Assembly (NCBI GenBank): GCA_023436065.1
Contig: JAEZKU010000024.1
Location: 372,001-436,000 of the forward strand
From: Bacillota bacterium
GTDB taxonomy: Bacteria; Bacillota; Clostridia; Lachnospirales; Lachnospiraceae
Direction of reading: 5' to 3'
Length of the DNA stretch: 64,000 nt
A model generated the notes under the pieces. It was given only the letters and a program-made list of their open reading frames with translations, had not been told where the DNA came from and made no database searches. A program made the position numbers and the translations under genes. Below, in pieces: positions 35,446-43,215 of the stretch (position 1 is its first letter; each line of letters starts with the position of its first letter).

Positions 35446-36421
35446 AATAATATCCAACCTCTACATTTTCCAGCATTCCTATGGCATCATCTGCCAGTAC
35501 GGCGCAGCCGAAGTATAAAGACAGGATATACGATGCAATTCCCATATTGTCGATTCCGGCATACTTTACAGACAAGCTGGGGATACATCCTTCATCCGGG
35601 ATGCCGGGCTGATGTAAACCAACGACTCCCTGTTCTCTTTCTCCGACTCTCATTAACAGAATATTGGTTTTTCCTGTTGGTGCTAAATTACATGCCTTTC
35701 CGTCGATTAAGAGTTTATCGCAGGGAATAATTGGTACTCCTCTCCAGGTCATAAATGGCGTGCCATAGATATGAACCGTTACCGGAGGAACTCCTCTGCG
35801 GGTACATTCCCTGCCAAAGGCTGCGATCGCTCTGGGATGTGCCAGGAAGAACGAAGGTTGTTTCCATACTCTGGACAGCAGTTCATCCATATCATCAGGC
35901 ATCGGAATACCGAATCTTGCTTTTATTCTCATCCGTGGTGATACAGCTTGAAGAAGTCCGGAGTCCTTGTTATTAATCATCTCCCACTCCTGCCGTTCCT
36001 TCATCGCCTCTATAGTTAATCTCATTTCCTGTTCTTTTTGATCCAAAGGATCATTAAAAATATCAGTGACATGACTGTTCATCTTCAATATTGTTTTTAC
36101 AACACCTAAGGTATACTCTTTTGGCATATCCTCATAATCGGCAAAGGTCTCCGGCAGCTCCCTTTCCCGAAGATTATCGGATATTACCCTTGGTACCCTT
36201 TCAGGGTAATCACAGACTTCCATGGAGGCCACATCATTGATTTTTCTTACCTGATTCACGCGATAAACTCCGGCATCAACAGATACCCAGGGAAGAAAGG
36301 TTAAAAACCATCTGGGTGTGATTGCTTCCATGACCGGAGGAATAATGGTACTATGTGACAGGTTTCTCGCTATGTTCGGATCCAGACTATAGTTGCTTAT
36401 GATGTTATCTGAAAGATCCAT
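35435..36421 (-). CDS. srpI: Family 2A encapsulin nanocompartment shell protein (SrpI-like)
   Basis: A 328-residue HK97-fold shell protein. It matches cyanobacterial SrpI along its length: ITPRWFLTFLPWVSVDAGVY and RVNQVR (34-59), PKEYTL (100-105), LRLTIE-type MRLTIEAMKERQEWEMIN (133-150), VWKQPSFFLAHPRAIAAFGR (185-204), RGVPPVTV, TWRGVPIIPCDKL and QGVVGLHQPG. There is no cyclic-nucleotide-binding insertion, so it is 2A rather than 2B. The overlapping downstream gene is the type of cargo expected for this family. Many copies would assemble into a closed cage in the cytoplasm. Its C-terminus ends in a tyrosine-rich GYYYDY. GAGG precedes the ATG by eight bases. Confidence 0.93.
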   Translation of the reverse strand: MDLSDNIISNYSLDPNIARNLSHSTIIPPVMEAITPRWFLTFLPWVSVDAGVYRVNQVRKINDVASMEVCDYPERVPRVISDNLRERELPETFADYEDMPKEYTLGVVKTILKMNSHVTDIFNDPLDQKEQEMRLTIEAMKERQEWEMINNKDSGLLQAVSPRMRIKARFGIPMPDDMDELLSRVWKQPSFFLAHPRAIAAFGRECTRRGVPPVTVHIYGTPFMTWRGVPIIPCDKLLIDGKACNLAPTGKTNILLMRVGEREQGVVGLHQPGIPDEGCIPSLSVKYAGIDNMGIASYILSLYFGCAVLADDAIGMLENVEVGYYYDY

Positions 36422-36451
36422 CCTAACACCTCATAAAAAAGCATTCTATAT

Positions 36452-36457
36452 ATTATA
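36452..36457 (-). promoter_or_regulatory. Candidate -10 box of the encapsulin operon
   Basis: A perfect TATAAT on the minus strand lies about 30 bases before the encapsulin ATG. No good -35 hexamer is seen 16-18 bases upstream, so the promoter may need an activator or be weak. Confidence 0.45.
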
Positions 36458-36508
36458 TTCCATACGTAAAAAAAGGTCCTACATATCTTTCTCAGTTCTG
36501 TAAATCAA

Positions 36509-36544
36509 AAAGATATCCTACAGATCACTCCACAGGATATCTTT
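36509..36544 (-). terminator. Terminator of the psuK-psuG operon
   Basis: AAAGATATCCT and AGGATATCTTT form an 11-base stem with a 14-base loop, followed on the minus strand by a T-rich tail. It separates pseudouridine genes from the encapsulin operon, so the two are independent units. Confidence 0.75.
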
Positions 36545-36610
36545 ACAATGATAATATATCTCTACAACTACATTTCTTAGCTTAATTTGATATCGATTGT
36601 CAGTAATGAA

Positions 36611-37525
36611 TTATAGTTTACTTAATTCAACCGCAATCTGAGCTCCGACCTTTACATTATTATATACAAGCTGAATATTCGAGTCCAGACTGGCACCTTC
36701 GGTCAACTCCTTCACCTTTGCCAGCAGGAATGGAGTACTCTCCTTTCCCTTAATCCCTTTCTCTTCTGATTCCTTTATTGCGGCGTCAATTGCTTTGTTG
36801 ATCACAGCAGGATCCATCTCGTATTCCACTGGTATCGGGTTCGCGATCACTGCTCCACCCTTCAATCCCAGATCCCATTTTGCTTTCAATGCCTGTGCAA
36901 GCTCCTTCGGAGTATCAACACGGTAATCAACTCTAAATCCGCTCTTGGAGGTATAGAAAGCAGGCAGCTCGTCCGTACCAAAACCGACAACAGGCACTCC
37001 TTGTGTCTCAAGATATTCCAGGGTTAAACCGATGTTAAGAATGGATTTGGCACCTGCACAGATGACTGCGACATCCGTCTTGGCAAGCTCTTGAAGATCC
37101 GCTGAGATATCGAAGGTCTCCTGGGCTCCTCTGTGTACACCGCCTATACCTCCAGTTGCAAAGATTTTAATGCCTGCCATGCTTGCGATTATCATCGTGG
37201 AAGCCACTGTTGTGGCACCGGTGAGACCCTTCGCAAGGATAAAAGGGATATCACGGCGGCTTGCCTTCACAACGTCATGACTTTTTCCCAAAGTCTCAAT
37301 TTCCTCTTTGGTCAGACCGACCTTCAGCTTACCGTCCATGATGGCAATCGTAGCCGGAACCGCGCCGTTTTCCCTGACGATACTTTCCACCGTAAGGGCG
37401 GTTTCCACGTTCTTAGGATAAGGCATCCCATGAGAAATGATGGTTGATTCAAGTGCAACCACTGCCTTTCCTTCCTGTATTGCTTCTCTAATCTCTGGTT
37501 TGATATCAATATATTTTTCTAACAT
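36611..37525 (-). CDS. psuG: Pseudouridine-5'-phosphate glycosidase
   Basis: A 304-residue enzyme that reversibly cleaves pseudouridine 5'-phosphate to uracil and ribose 5-phosphate. It is identified by VALESTIISHGMPYP at about residues 22-36, KASRRDIPF, GATTVASTM, FATGGIGGVHRGA and FYTSKSGFRVDYR, with full family length. AAGGAGATCGG precedes the ATG, and it overlaps the end of the kinase gene by seven bases, so translation is coupled. Together they recycle the modified nucleoside from RNA turnover. Confidence 0.95.
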   Translation of the reverse strand: MLEKYIDIKPEIREAIQEGKAVVALESTIISHGMPYPKNVETALTVESIVRENGAVPATIAIMDGKLKVGLTKEEIETLGKSHDVVKASRRDIPFILAKGLTGATTVASTMIIASMAGIKIFATGGIGGVHRGAQETFDISADLQELAKTDVAVICAGAKSILNIGLTLEYLETQGVPVVGFGTDELPAFYTSKSGFRVDYRVDTPKELAQALKAKWDLGLKGGAVIANPIPVEYEMDPAVINKAIDAAIKESEEKGIKGKESTPFLLAKVKELTEGASLDSNIQLVYNNVKVGAQIAVELSKL

Positions 37526-38613
37526 AATCCGATCTCCTTCATCTTCTTATTTACATTTTCTTCTGAAATGTTTGGATTTATTGTCTCTTCGCAGCTTAAT
37601 GCCAGAATTGCCGCTGACATCGAAAATCTGGCACTGGTATCAATATCATAGTTGTTGAAAGAACAAAATGCCAAAGCCGCGATAAAAGCATCACCCGCTC
37701 CGGTTGCATTCACAACCTCAACCTTAGGATTGGGAATCAGCTGATGCTTGCTGCCATCATGGTAGAACACCCCTTCACCTCCCAAGGTGATGAACACCTG
37801 CTTAACACCCTGTTCCAGGAAGTATTCCGCAGCCTTTACCATATCGGCTTCCTTCTCGATTTGGATCCCTGAAAGCAGCTCTGCCTCAATTTTATTCGGC
37901 TTAATTGTATGGAACAGACCAATCTTATCCTTGACCTTCATCGCTTTCCTGCTGGATACCGTATCGAGGAAGAATACCGTGTTCCTGTAATTATCCAGTA
38001 CGTAATGGATGACCTCACTTCGTATATTCGTATCAATGACGCAGATTTTTGAGTTTTCAATTACCTGTCTTTTCCCCTGGATGAAATCGATTGTGATCTC
38101 ATCAATGATATCCATCTGGTTGATAGCTGCTTTCATATCACCTTTTTCATCCAATACCGCAAGATAAGTGGAGGTAGGCATCTGATTTAGAACAAGGGAG
38201 TTCTTCATATCCAGTCCGATTTTACCCGCATGCTCCAGAATCTTCTTACCATAGATATCTTCTCCCACTGCACTGATCAGCTTTGTAGGTGCTCCCAGAT
38301 GAATCAGGTTCTCCGCGATATTCCTGCCGACTCCGCCCAGGGTAACTTTAATCTGCCCGGGGTTCGAATCTGCAGGGATCAGCTGTTTATTCGGAATACC
38401 GATGATATCGATATTCGCACCGCCCAAGACGCAGATATATTCTTCTTCTTTCAGGATATAGCCTTTTCCGAGAATATAACCCTTACGAATCAAATTCGTA
38501 ATATGAACCGCCACCGAAGAACGGGTAATGCCGAGCGTATCAGCCAGTTCATTTTGAGAAATAGCCGGATTCTTCCTGATTAATTCCAACAGCTCTTTTT
38601 CTCTGTTTGTCAT
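37519..38613 (-). CDS. psuK: Pseudouridine kinase with N-terminal winged helix (PfkB family)
   Basis: A 364-residue fusion-type protein. Residues 1-55 form a MarR/AsnC-like winged helix (NPAISQNELADTLGITRSSV), and residues 62-360 form a PfkB carbohydrate kinase with GGVGRNIAENL and the ATP-site NATGAGDAFIAAL. It should phosphorylate pseudouridine to feed PsuG. The DNA-binding domain suggests that it also regulates its own operon, which is a recognised arrangement in Firmicutes. AGGTGGTGAG precedes the ATG. It is the first gene of the operon. Confidence 0.92.
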   Translation of the reverse strand: MTNREKELLELIRKNPAISQNELADTLGITRSSVAVHITNLIRKGYILGKGYILKEEEYICVLGGANIDIIGIPNKQLIPADSNPGQIKVTLGGVGRNIAENLIHLGAPTKLISAVGEDIYGKKILEHAGKIGLDMKNSLVLNQMPTSTYLAVLDEKGDMKAAINQMDIIDEITIDFIQGKRQVIENSKICVIDTNIRSEVIHYVLDNYRNTVFFLDTVSSRKAMKVKDKIGLFHTIKPNKIEAELLSGIQIEKEADMVKAAEYFLEQGVKQVFITLGGEGVFYHDGSKHQLIPNPKVEVVNATGAGDAFIAALAFCSFNNYDIDTSARFSMSAAILALSCEETINPNISEENVNKKMKEIGLC

Positions 38614-38724
38614 AACTCACCACCTAAGCAAATGATTATTTAATAAGCTTATGTTTATATAATATCATACTCATATCAGAAAAACAATACTCTATTTTAC
38701 CATTTTATATCCTCATAATAAGTT

Positions 38725-38751
38725 CCCCCAGGACCTGACCGGACCTGGGGG
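38725..38751 (-). terminator. GC-rich hairpin downstream of the MmyB-type regulator
   Basis: CCCCCAGG(A)CC pairs with GG(A)CCTGGGGG around a five-base loop. It lies between the end of the regulator gene and the psuK start. No T-run follows, so it may terminate only partially. Confidence 0.6.
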
Positions 38752-38791
38752 GGTATTCCTTCCTTCATTATTCATATCAATCTGATATGGC

Positions 38792-39640
38792 TTAATACTC
38801 TTCCTGCTTCAGTAATTCTCTGATCCTGGCATCTGTATCCGTCCCCGGTACAGGAACATGCACAACTAATTTCAAGCCAATACAATCAGGTACATCAAAG
38901 TTACTTACTTCAAAATCCAACATACCCACAGTAGGATGGTTCAAGTATTTATATTTCTCATAACTGCTTAAGATTTCGTGTAAAGGCCACCATAGATTAA
39001 ACTCCGGGCTTGCTGCCTTCAAATCATCGATGAACTGAACTAACCAAGAGTCTTCGATATATTGTCCGCAGCTTGCACGAAAGCTCCCCAGCAAACGCTT
39101 CGCACTAGGCTCCCAGTCGATAAGCAGTTGTTTATATCTTGGGTCCGTGAATACTGCCCATACAATGTTTCGTTCACGCTGGCTCATTTTCTCAAAATCG
39201 CCATACATTAAGCATGCCTCTTTATTCCAAGCAATCACATTCCAACGCTGATCTGTTACAAGAGAAGGACAAAGATGTAATCTGTCAAGAATATGCTGAA
39301 GCATTGGACTTACTGTTTCCTGATATTCCGTTAAATCAGACGGTAACGGCTGATTCGCTAACAGGTACAGATGAATACGTTCTTGCCTGTCAAGCAGTAA
39401 TGCTCTGGATAAACTTTCTATCACCGATGAGGAAACATGGATAGGTCTGCCTTGCTCAAGCCATGTATACCAAGTCAGCCCAATTCCGGCCAATTGTGCT
39501 ACTTCCTCTCTTCTCAAACCCGGGGTACGCCGACGTGTAGTAGATGTAAGTCCGACCTGCGTCGGAGCAATTTTTGCTCTGCGTGTTTTTAAGAAGTCAG
39601 CTAGTTCTTTATATCGATAATTCTCGTTGTTAATTGTCAT
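38792..39640 (-). CDS. Helix-turn-helix regulator with MmyB-like ligand domain
   Basis: A 282-residue regulator. The N-terminal XRE-type helix-turn-helix (RRTPGLRREEVAQLAGIGLTW at about 37-57, read in parts) matches the MmyB family, and the C-terminal PAS-like MmyB domain starts near residue 105 (VTDQRWNVIAWN, FEVSNFDVP). Members often respond to small hydrophobic ligands and act on a neighbouring enzyme gene. It is divergent from a VOC gene at 39776 and probably controls it. Confidence 0.9.
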   Translation of the reverse strand: MTINNENYRYKELADFLKTRRAKIAPTQVGLTSTTRRRTPGLRREEVAQLAGIGLTWYTWLEQGRPIHVSSSVIESLSRALLLDRQERIHLYLLANQPLPSDLTEYQETVSPMLQHILDRLHLCPSLVTDQRWNVIAWNKEACLMYGDFEKMSQRERNIVWAVFTDPRYKQLLIDWEPSAKRLLGSFRASCGQYIEDSWLVQFIDDLKAASPEFNLWWPLHEILSSYEKYKYLNHPTVGMLDFEVSNFDVPDCIGLKLVVHVPVPGTDTDARIRELLKQEEY

Positions 39641-39692
39641 TTGTAACCTACCTATTATAATTTATACCAGTATAATTACACTCCTATTAATG

Positions 39693-39712
39693 TTATAAAA
39701 CGTAGTTTATAA
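39693..39712. promoter_or_regulatory. Candidate operator between MmyB-type regulator and VOC gene
   Basis: TTATAAA and TTTATAA form a perfect seven-base inverted repeat with a six-base centre. The right arm overlaps a TATAAT (39708-39713) that could be the -10 box of the VOC gene. Repressor binding here would block it; this is inferred from position. Confidence 0.4.
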
Positions 39713-39775
39713 TAGTACAAGTAAAACTTGTGAAAATAAGTGAAATAAAAACAATGTATATGGAGGTATTATTAC

Positions 39776-40144
39776 ATGAACTATCTTTGGACTACTATCC
39801 ACGTAAAAAATTTGGACGAATCTATCGCGTTCTATTCAGACCTGATCGGGCTTAAGGTTATGCAACGCTTTCCTGCAGGACCCGGGATTGAAATTGCATT
39901 TATGGGTAATGGAGTGAACGGTGAAACCTTGGTTGAACTTCTCGCAGACAGCAATGCTGCTGAAGTTAATTTCAGCGAATTCCTTTCACTTGGTTTTGCT
40001 GTTGATTCAACTGATGCAATGCTCGAAACGGTAAAAAATAAGAATATTCCGATCCATGGTGGGTTAATCGAAACTCCAAAATTTAAATTCTTTATGATTA
40101 AAGATCCGAACGGATTGAATATTCAATTCTTTCAGCAAAAATAA
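39776..40144 (+). CDS. VOC/glyoxalase-family protein
   Basis: A 122-residue VOC protein. It begins MNYLWTTIHVKNLDESIAFY, has GETLVELLAD with a metal-type Glu, and ends MIKDPNGLNIQFFQ. It resembles glyoxalase I-like proteins, but the substrate is unknown. TGGAGG precedes the ATG. It ends ten bases before the converging AraC gene with no visible terminator, so the two transcripts likely overlap. Confidence 0.88.
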   Translation: MNYLWTTIHVKNLDESIAFYSDLIGLKVMQRFPAGPGIEIAFMGNGVNGETLVELLADSNAAEVNFSEFLSLGFAVDSTDAMLETVKNKNIPIHGGLIETPKFKFFMIKDPNGLNIQFFQQK

Positions 40145-40154
40145 ACAAGCCTTT

Positions 40155-41003
40155 CTATTTACCTTTTACGGGAAGCCAGATCTCTGCCTTCCCGTTCTCG
40201 TCATATAATTCAATGTCTGGAGCTTGGGCAAATTCATATCCGCTTGTAGGAAGCCAATCCATAACTATACTGTGCTCCAGCGTCTGTATTGTTTCGGCCT
40301 TAATATCACTACAGGGAAATACTGCCCAAGTTGCTTCCGGAACATCAAATTCCTCCATGCCCTCCGGTACAGGCTGATCGGAGGAGCATGCGATGTAGTA
40401 ATCAAATGTACTTGCTGTAAAATTATCGGAATAATTACTGACTCCCAAGAGACCGAAGGGTTCCTGGTTCATAAGGGATAAAATATGACTATGTATTCCA
40501 CTCTGTATTACGCTGCTCCAAAATGCGGGTGTATTCCGATAGCATTCGCCGTTCTCCAGGGTGGTCTGTAATTTTACGCCTACAATACGAAATGCCTTTT
40601 TCTTAATCATGCGGTATTCCATCGTATGTGCACCCTTTATTGCAAGTTCAAAGCTCAGCGGTGGATAGGCTTTGATCGTGACCCCTTCCTTTTTTAGCTC
40701 ACTGGGGGCCACACCATGAAACGCCTTGAAGGCCCGATTGAAGGAGTTGGGAGAGCTATATCCATATTTCAGTGAAACATCTATCACCTTACTATCTCCG
40801 CTTTGAAGCTCTATCGCAGCCATAGAAAGTCTTCTGTTACGGATGTACTCTGATAGAGGTACTCCGGCTATCATTGCAAAAACCCGTTGAACATGATATA
40901 CCGAATAACCGAACAGATCCGCTATCTTTTCGTAATCTATCTCGTCCTGTAAGTTTTTTTCGATGTACTCAACTGCCTGATTAATCCCCTCCAACCAATT
41001 CAT
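40155..41003 (-). CDS. AraC-family regulator with GyrI-like effector domain
   Basis: A 282-residue SoxS/Rob-like regulator. The N-terminal AraC domain has two helix-turn-helices (FGYSVYHVQRVFAMIAGVPL and YGYSSPNSFNRAFKAFHGVAP, at about 30-100). The C-terminal half (about 120-280) is a GyrI-like domain for small molecules (EGMEEFDVPEATWAVFPCS). I start at the ATG rather than the upstream GTG because AAAGG is 11 bases before it. It is 25 bases after a free-standing GyrI-like protein gene. Confidence 0.9.
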   Translation of the reverse strand: MNWLEGINQAVEYIEKNLQDEIDYEKIADLFGYSVYHVQRVFAMIAGVPLSEYIRNRRLSMAAIELQSGDSKVIDVSLKYGYSSPNSFNRAFKAFHGVAPSELKKEGVTIKAYPPLSFELAIKGAHTMEYRMIKKKAFRIVGVKLQTTLENGECYRNTPAFWSSVIQSGIHSHILSLMNQEPFGLLGVSNYSDNFTASTFDYYIACSSDQPVPEGMEEFDVPEATWAVFPCSDIKAETIQTLEHSIVMDWLPTSGYEFAQAPDIELYDENGKAEIWLPVKGK

Positions 41004-41028
41004 TCGTAAAATCACCTTTCTGTTTTAT

Positions 41029-41529
41029 TTATTTCTTTCTTACAGCAACCCACACTTCTGAAGTATCATCCAGCTTATGAACCTCCATATCGGGAGCCTG
41101 CGATATCATCTCTCCGGTTTCGTAGCCCTTGTTCAGCATTTCATAATCTGCTTCCTTCTGCCATTCACTGGCAATGTAGATCTCAACCTCCGCGATTTCG
41201 GTACGTTTACACGGAAATATCGCCCAGGTAGCTGCCGGAACCATAAATTCAACCATTCCCTCGGGGACAGGCTTGTCCGTGGCAGCGGCAATATAATAGT
41301 TAAATTTCCTGGAATCTGAAGTGTCCGTATTATAGGAACTGATACCGATAACCCCCATCGGAATTTGATTCGACAATGCCATAATTTCATTGAGCTTTCC
41401 GCTTTGAATTACCTCCTGCCATAAGGAAGGTATCTCGTTCCTGCAGCAATTATTCTCGTTGGTAGTATTGACCACTACACCAACCACGCGAAACTGATCT
41501 AATTGTTCAATTCTGAAATCCAAACTCAT
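41029..41529 (-). CDS. Stand-alone GyrI-like effector-binding protein
   Basis: A 166-residue protein consisting only of the GyrI-like/AraC effector-binding fold. It shares FMVPAATWAIFPCKRTEIAE and the MALSNQIPMGVIGISSY region with the C-terminal half of the next gene's product (VPEATWAVFPCSDIKAE; LMNQEPFGLLGVSNY), so the two probably arose by duplication. AAGGAG lies eight bases before the ATG chosen. It may bind the same ligand or sequester it, as some GyrI-like proteins do. Confidence 0.85.
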   Translation of the reverse strand: MSLDFRIEQLDQFRVVGVVVNTTNENNCCRNEIPSLWQEVIQSGKLNEIMALSNQIPMGVIGISSYNTDTSDSRKFNYYIAAATDKPVPEGMVEFMVPAATWAIFPCKRTEIAEVEIYIASEWQKEADYEMLNKGYETGEMISQAPDMEVHKLDDTSEVWVAVRKK

Positions 41530-41556
41530 ACACATTACTCCTTTTTTTTGATATTG

Positions 41557-41667
41557 GATTAGAGCGTCAAAAGGTGCTTCGACATTTCCAGCTACACCAT
41601 ATTGCTTTGCCGGCTAGCTTTCATTGTTAATATGCAGTAGTTGGAAAGTGCTTTTGACACTCTAATC
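41557..41667. repeat. MITE-like hairpin element, copy 1
   Basis: A 111-base imperfect palindrome with 17-base terminal inverted repeats (GATTAGAGCGTCAAAAG / CTTTTGACACTCTAATC, one mismatch) and inner arms TTTCCAGCTAC / GTAGTTGGAAA around a GCTAGC centre. It is related to the element at 52533-52651, in inverted orientation. No protein is encoded. It lies between two same-strand genes. Confidence 0.8.
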
Positions 41668-41770
41668 GATATAGTTTTAAACAAAATTAACTATAATCAT
41701 TTTTTAAGGAGTAATCCTCACATTTCACATCATAATATGTGTGATTTCAATATCATCAAATCTATAAAAC

Positions 41771-42352
41771 CTATACCCTAAGCGATCCCCTGAATCCTCT
41801 GGCTGAATAATAGGATTCTGCTCCATTGTGGTAAGTAAATACGGTATCGTAACGTCGATCACAGAAAATCGCACCACCTAGCTTTCTGATATGCTCCGGT
41901 GTCTTTACCCAGCTGGATGTCTTTGTGTCAAAAACTTCTAAGGTCTGAAGCTTGCGATATTCCTCTTCTGTCAAAATCTCAATGCCCATGGCGACAGCCA
42001 TGTCAATAGCGCTATTCTTCGGCTTGTTTTCTTTTCTCGAATTAAATGCTTCACGATCATAGCAGATACTCCGCCGACCCTTGGGAGTTTCAGAAGAACA
42101 ATCGCAGAAGGTATATTCCTTTTTATTATCATCATAACCTATGACATCCGGCTCACCGCCTGTTGTCTCCATCTCATAAAGCGACCATAGCTTATCCGGA
42201 GCTGCCTCCAGCCTCCTCTGTACCTCATCCCATACAATTCCCTTATGACGATATGAATGCTGTTCAAAACGCTTTCTGATTATTTTAATTAGTTCTTCAC
42301 TTTGTTCCGGTAATAATTGCTTTTCGCTATTGCCCGTATTTTCCTGAAGCAT
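41771..42352 (-). CDS. DUF4256-family protein
   Basis: A 193-residue cytoplasmic protein I place in DUF4256 from WDEVQRRLEAAPDKLWSLYEMETTGGEPDVIGYD, CDCSSETPKGRRSICYDREA and MAVAMGIEILTEEEYRKLQ, each read in parts. No function is known. I start at the ATG preceded by GGAGAATGAT; the longer frame runs back into the upstream gene without a ribosome site. It is 35 bases after a papain-like protein gene and probably co-transcribed with it. Confidence 0.85.
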   Translation of the reverse strand: MLQENTGNSEKQLLPEQSEELIKIIRKRFEQHSYRHKGIVWDEVQRRLEAAPDKLWSLYEMETTGGEPDVIGYDDNKKEYTFCDCSSETPKGRRSICYDREAFNSRKENKPKNSAIDMAVAMGIEILTEEEYRKLQTLEVFDTKTSSWVKTPEHIRKLGGAIFCDRRYDTVFTYHNGAESYYSARGFRGSLRV

Positions 42353-42387
42353 ATCATTCTCCTTCCTATTAATTAAGGTAATGTATA

Positions 42388-43014
42388 TTATACAAAATAA
42401 ATCAGTCCGCCATGCATACCGGTCGTCATATACCATAACAGTAAATCGAACTTTCGCTTCTTTCCTTCATCGGATGCAATTGCCCAAATGTGATTCTCTT
42501 CAATTTTCACGGAGGTTATCGTAATCCAATGCCAGTTTTGAAGCTGTATTTCGTCTCCTCTTGAAAGGTTTAAGAATGCGATCGGAGCATCCTCCTCCAT
42601 CGCTTTTTGAACAAACTCTTCTAAATCCTTCTTATTTCTATTGCCTATTGATTCTCTTTCTACGGAAAGCACATTGGACTTTAGAAACAGCCCTCTTGAT
42701 TTCGCATACCTATGTACACCGCTGATATATTTATCTACATGATTCACACCCATGGGGCCGGGCTTTACATAATCAAACAGCACTTCCATAAGCCGGACAA
42801 AGTCCTCTCTCCACCGGCTTTTTTGCTCATAAAGCTTTGCATATTCTGCTCTGGTTTCAGCCAGATAAGCCATTATATTTGCTGCCGAAGTAGGACCGCA
42901 TCCTGCTTGTCTCGCCCAGTACTTTGGATACCAGGCTTGATTACCGCCAAAAGCTTCCCTGTTTAAATTCTCTTTTATGATAAAAGATTCCGGATGTTGA
43001 ATTGAACATAACAT
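42388..43014 (-). CDS. Papain-like (C39-type) cysteine peptidase-like protein
   Basis: A 208-residue protein without signal peptide. The motif QAGCGPTSAANIMAY places a candidate catalytic Cys at 39 and NWHWITITSV a candidate His at 162, as in C39-like/papain-fold enzymes. A downstream Asp (SDEGKKRKFD) could complete the triad. Whether it cleaves peptides is unknown; related proteins include inactive forms. GGGAGG precedes the ATG by 12 bases. Confidence 0.7.
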   Translation of the reverse strand: MLCSIQHPESFIIKENLNREAFGGNQAWYPKYWARQAGCGPTSAANIMAYLAETRAEYAKLYEQKSRWREDFVRLMEVLFDYVKPGPMGVNHVDKYISGVHRYAKSRGLFLKSNVLSVERESIGNRNKKDLEEFVQKAMEEDAPIAFLNLSRGDEIQLQNWHWITITSVKIEENHIWAIASDEGKKRKFDLLLWYMTTGMHGGLIYFV

Positions 43015-43117
43015 ATATAAAACCGTCCTCCCTGTATATTAATGTAATTGATTAATGTTAAAACACTATATTCCATTCCGAAACCCTTTGTCAATAGTTT
43101 AAGAAAAATATAATGCA

Positions 43118-43161
43118 AAGAGGAAAGATCCTTATCGATGCCGATAATTCTCTTTCCTCTT
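43118..43161 (-). terminator. Terminator of the YtfQRT-YjfF-type operon
   Basis: AAGAGGAAAGA pairs with TCTTTCCTCTT, with an inner TTATCG/CGATAA arm and a four-base loop, followed on the minus strand by a T-rich stretch. It lies after the last permease gene. The remainder of the 201-base gap holds nothing recognisable. Confidence 0.75.
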
Positions 43162-43215
43162 CACACTATTATAGTATGTATGTGCCCCAAACACTGAACA
43201 TAATAAATAAGCTGT

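Noticed and set aside
35435..36421. HK97-fold protein as evidence of a prophage
   Set aside because: No terminase, portal, tail or integrase genes are nearby, and the protein resembles SrpI-type encapsulins with the expected desulfurase neighbour.
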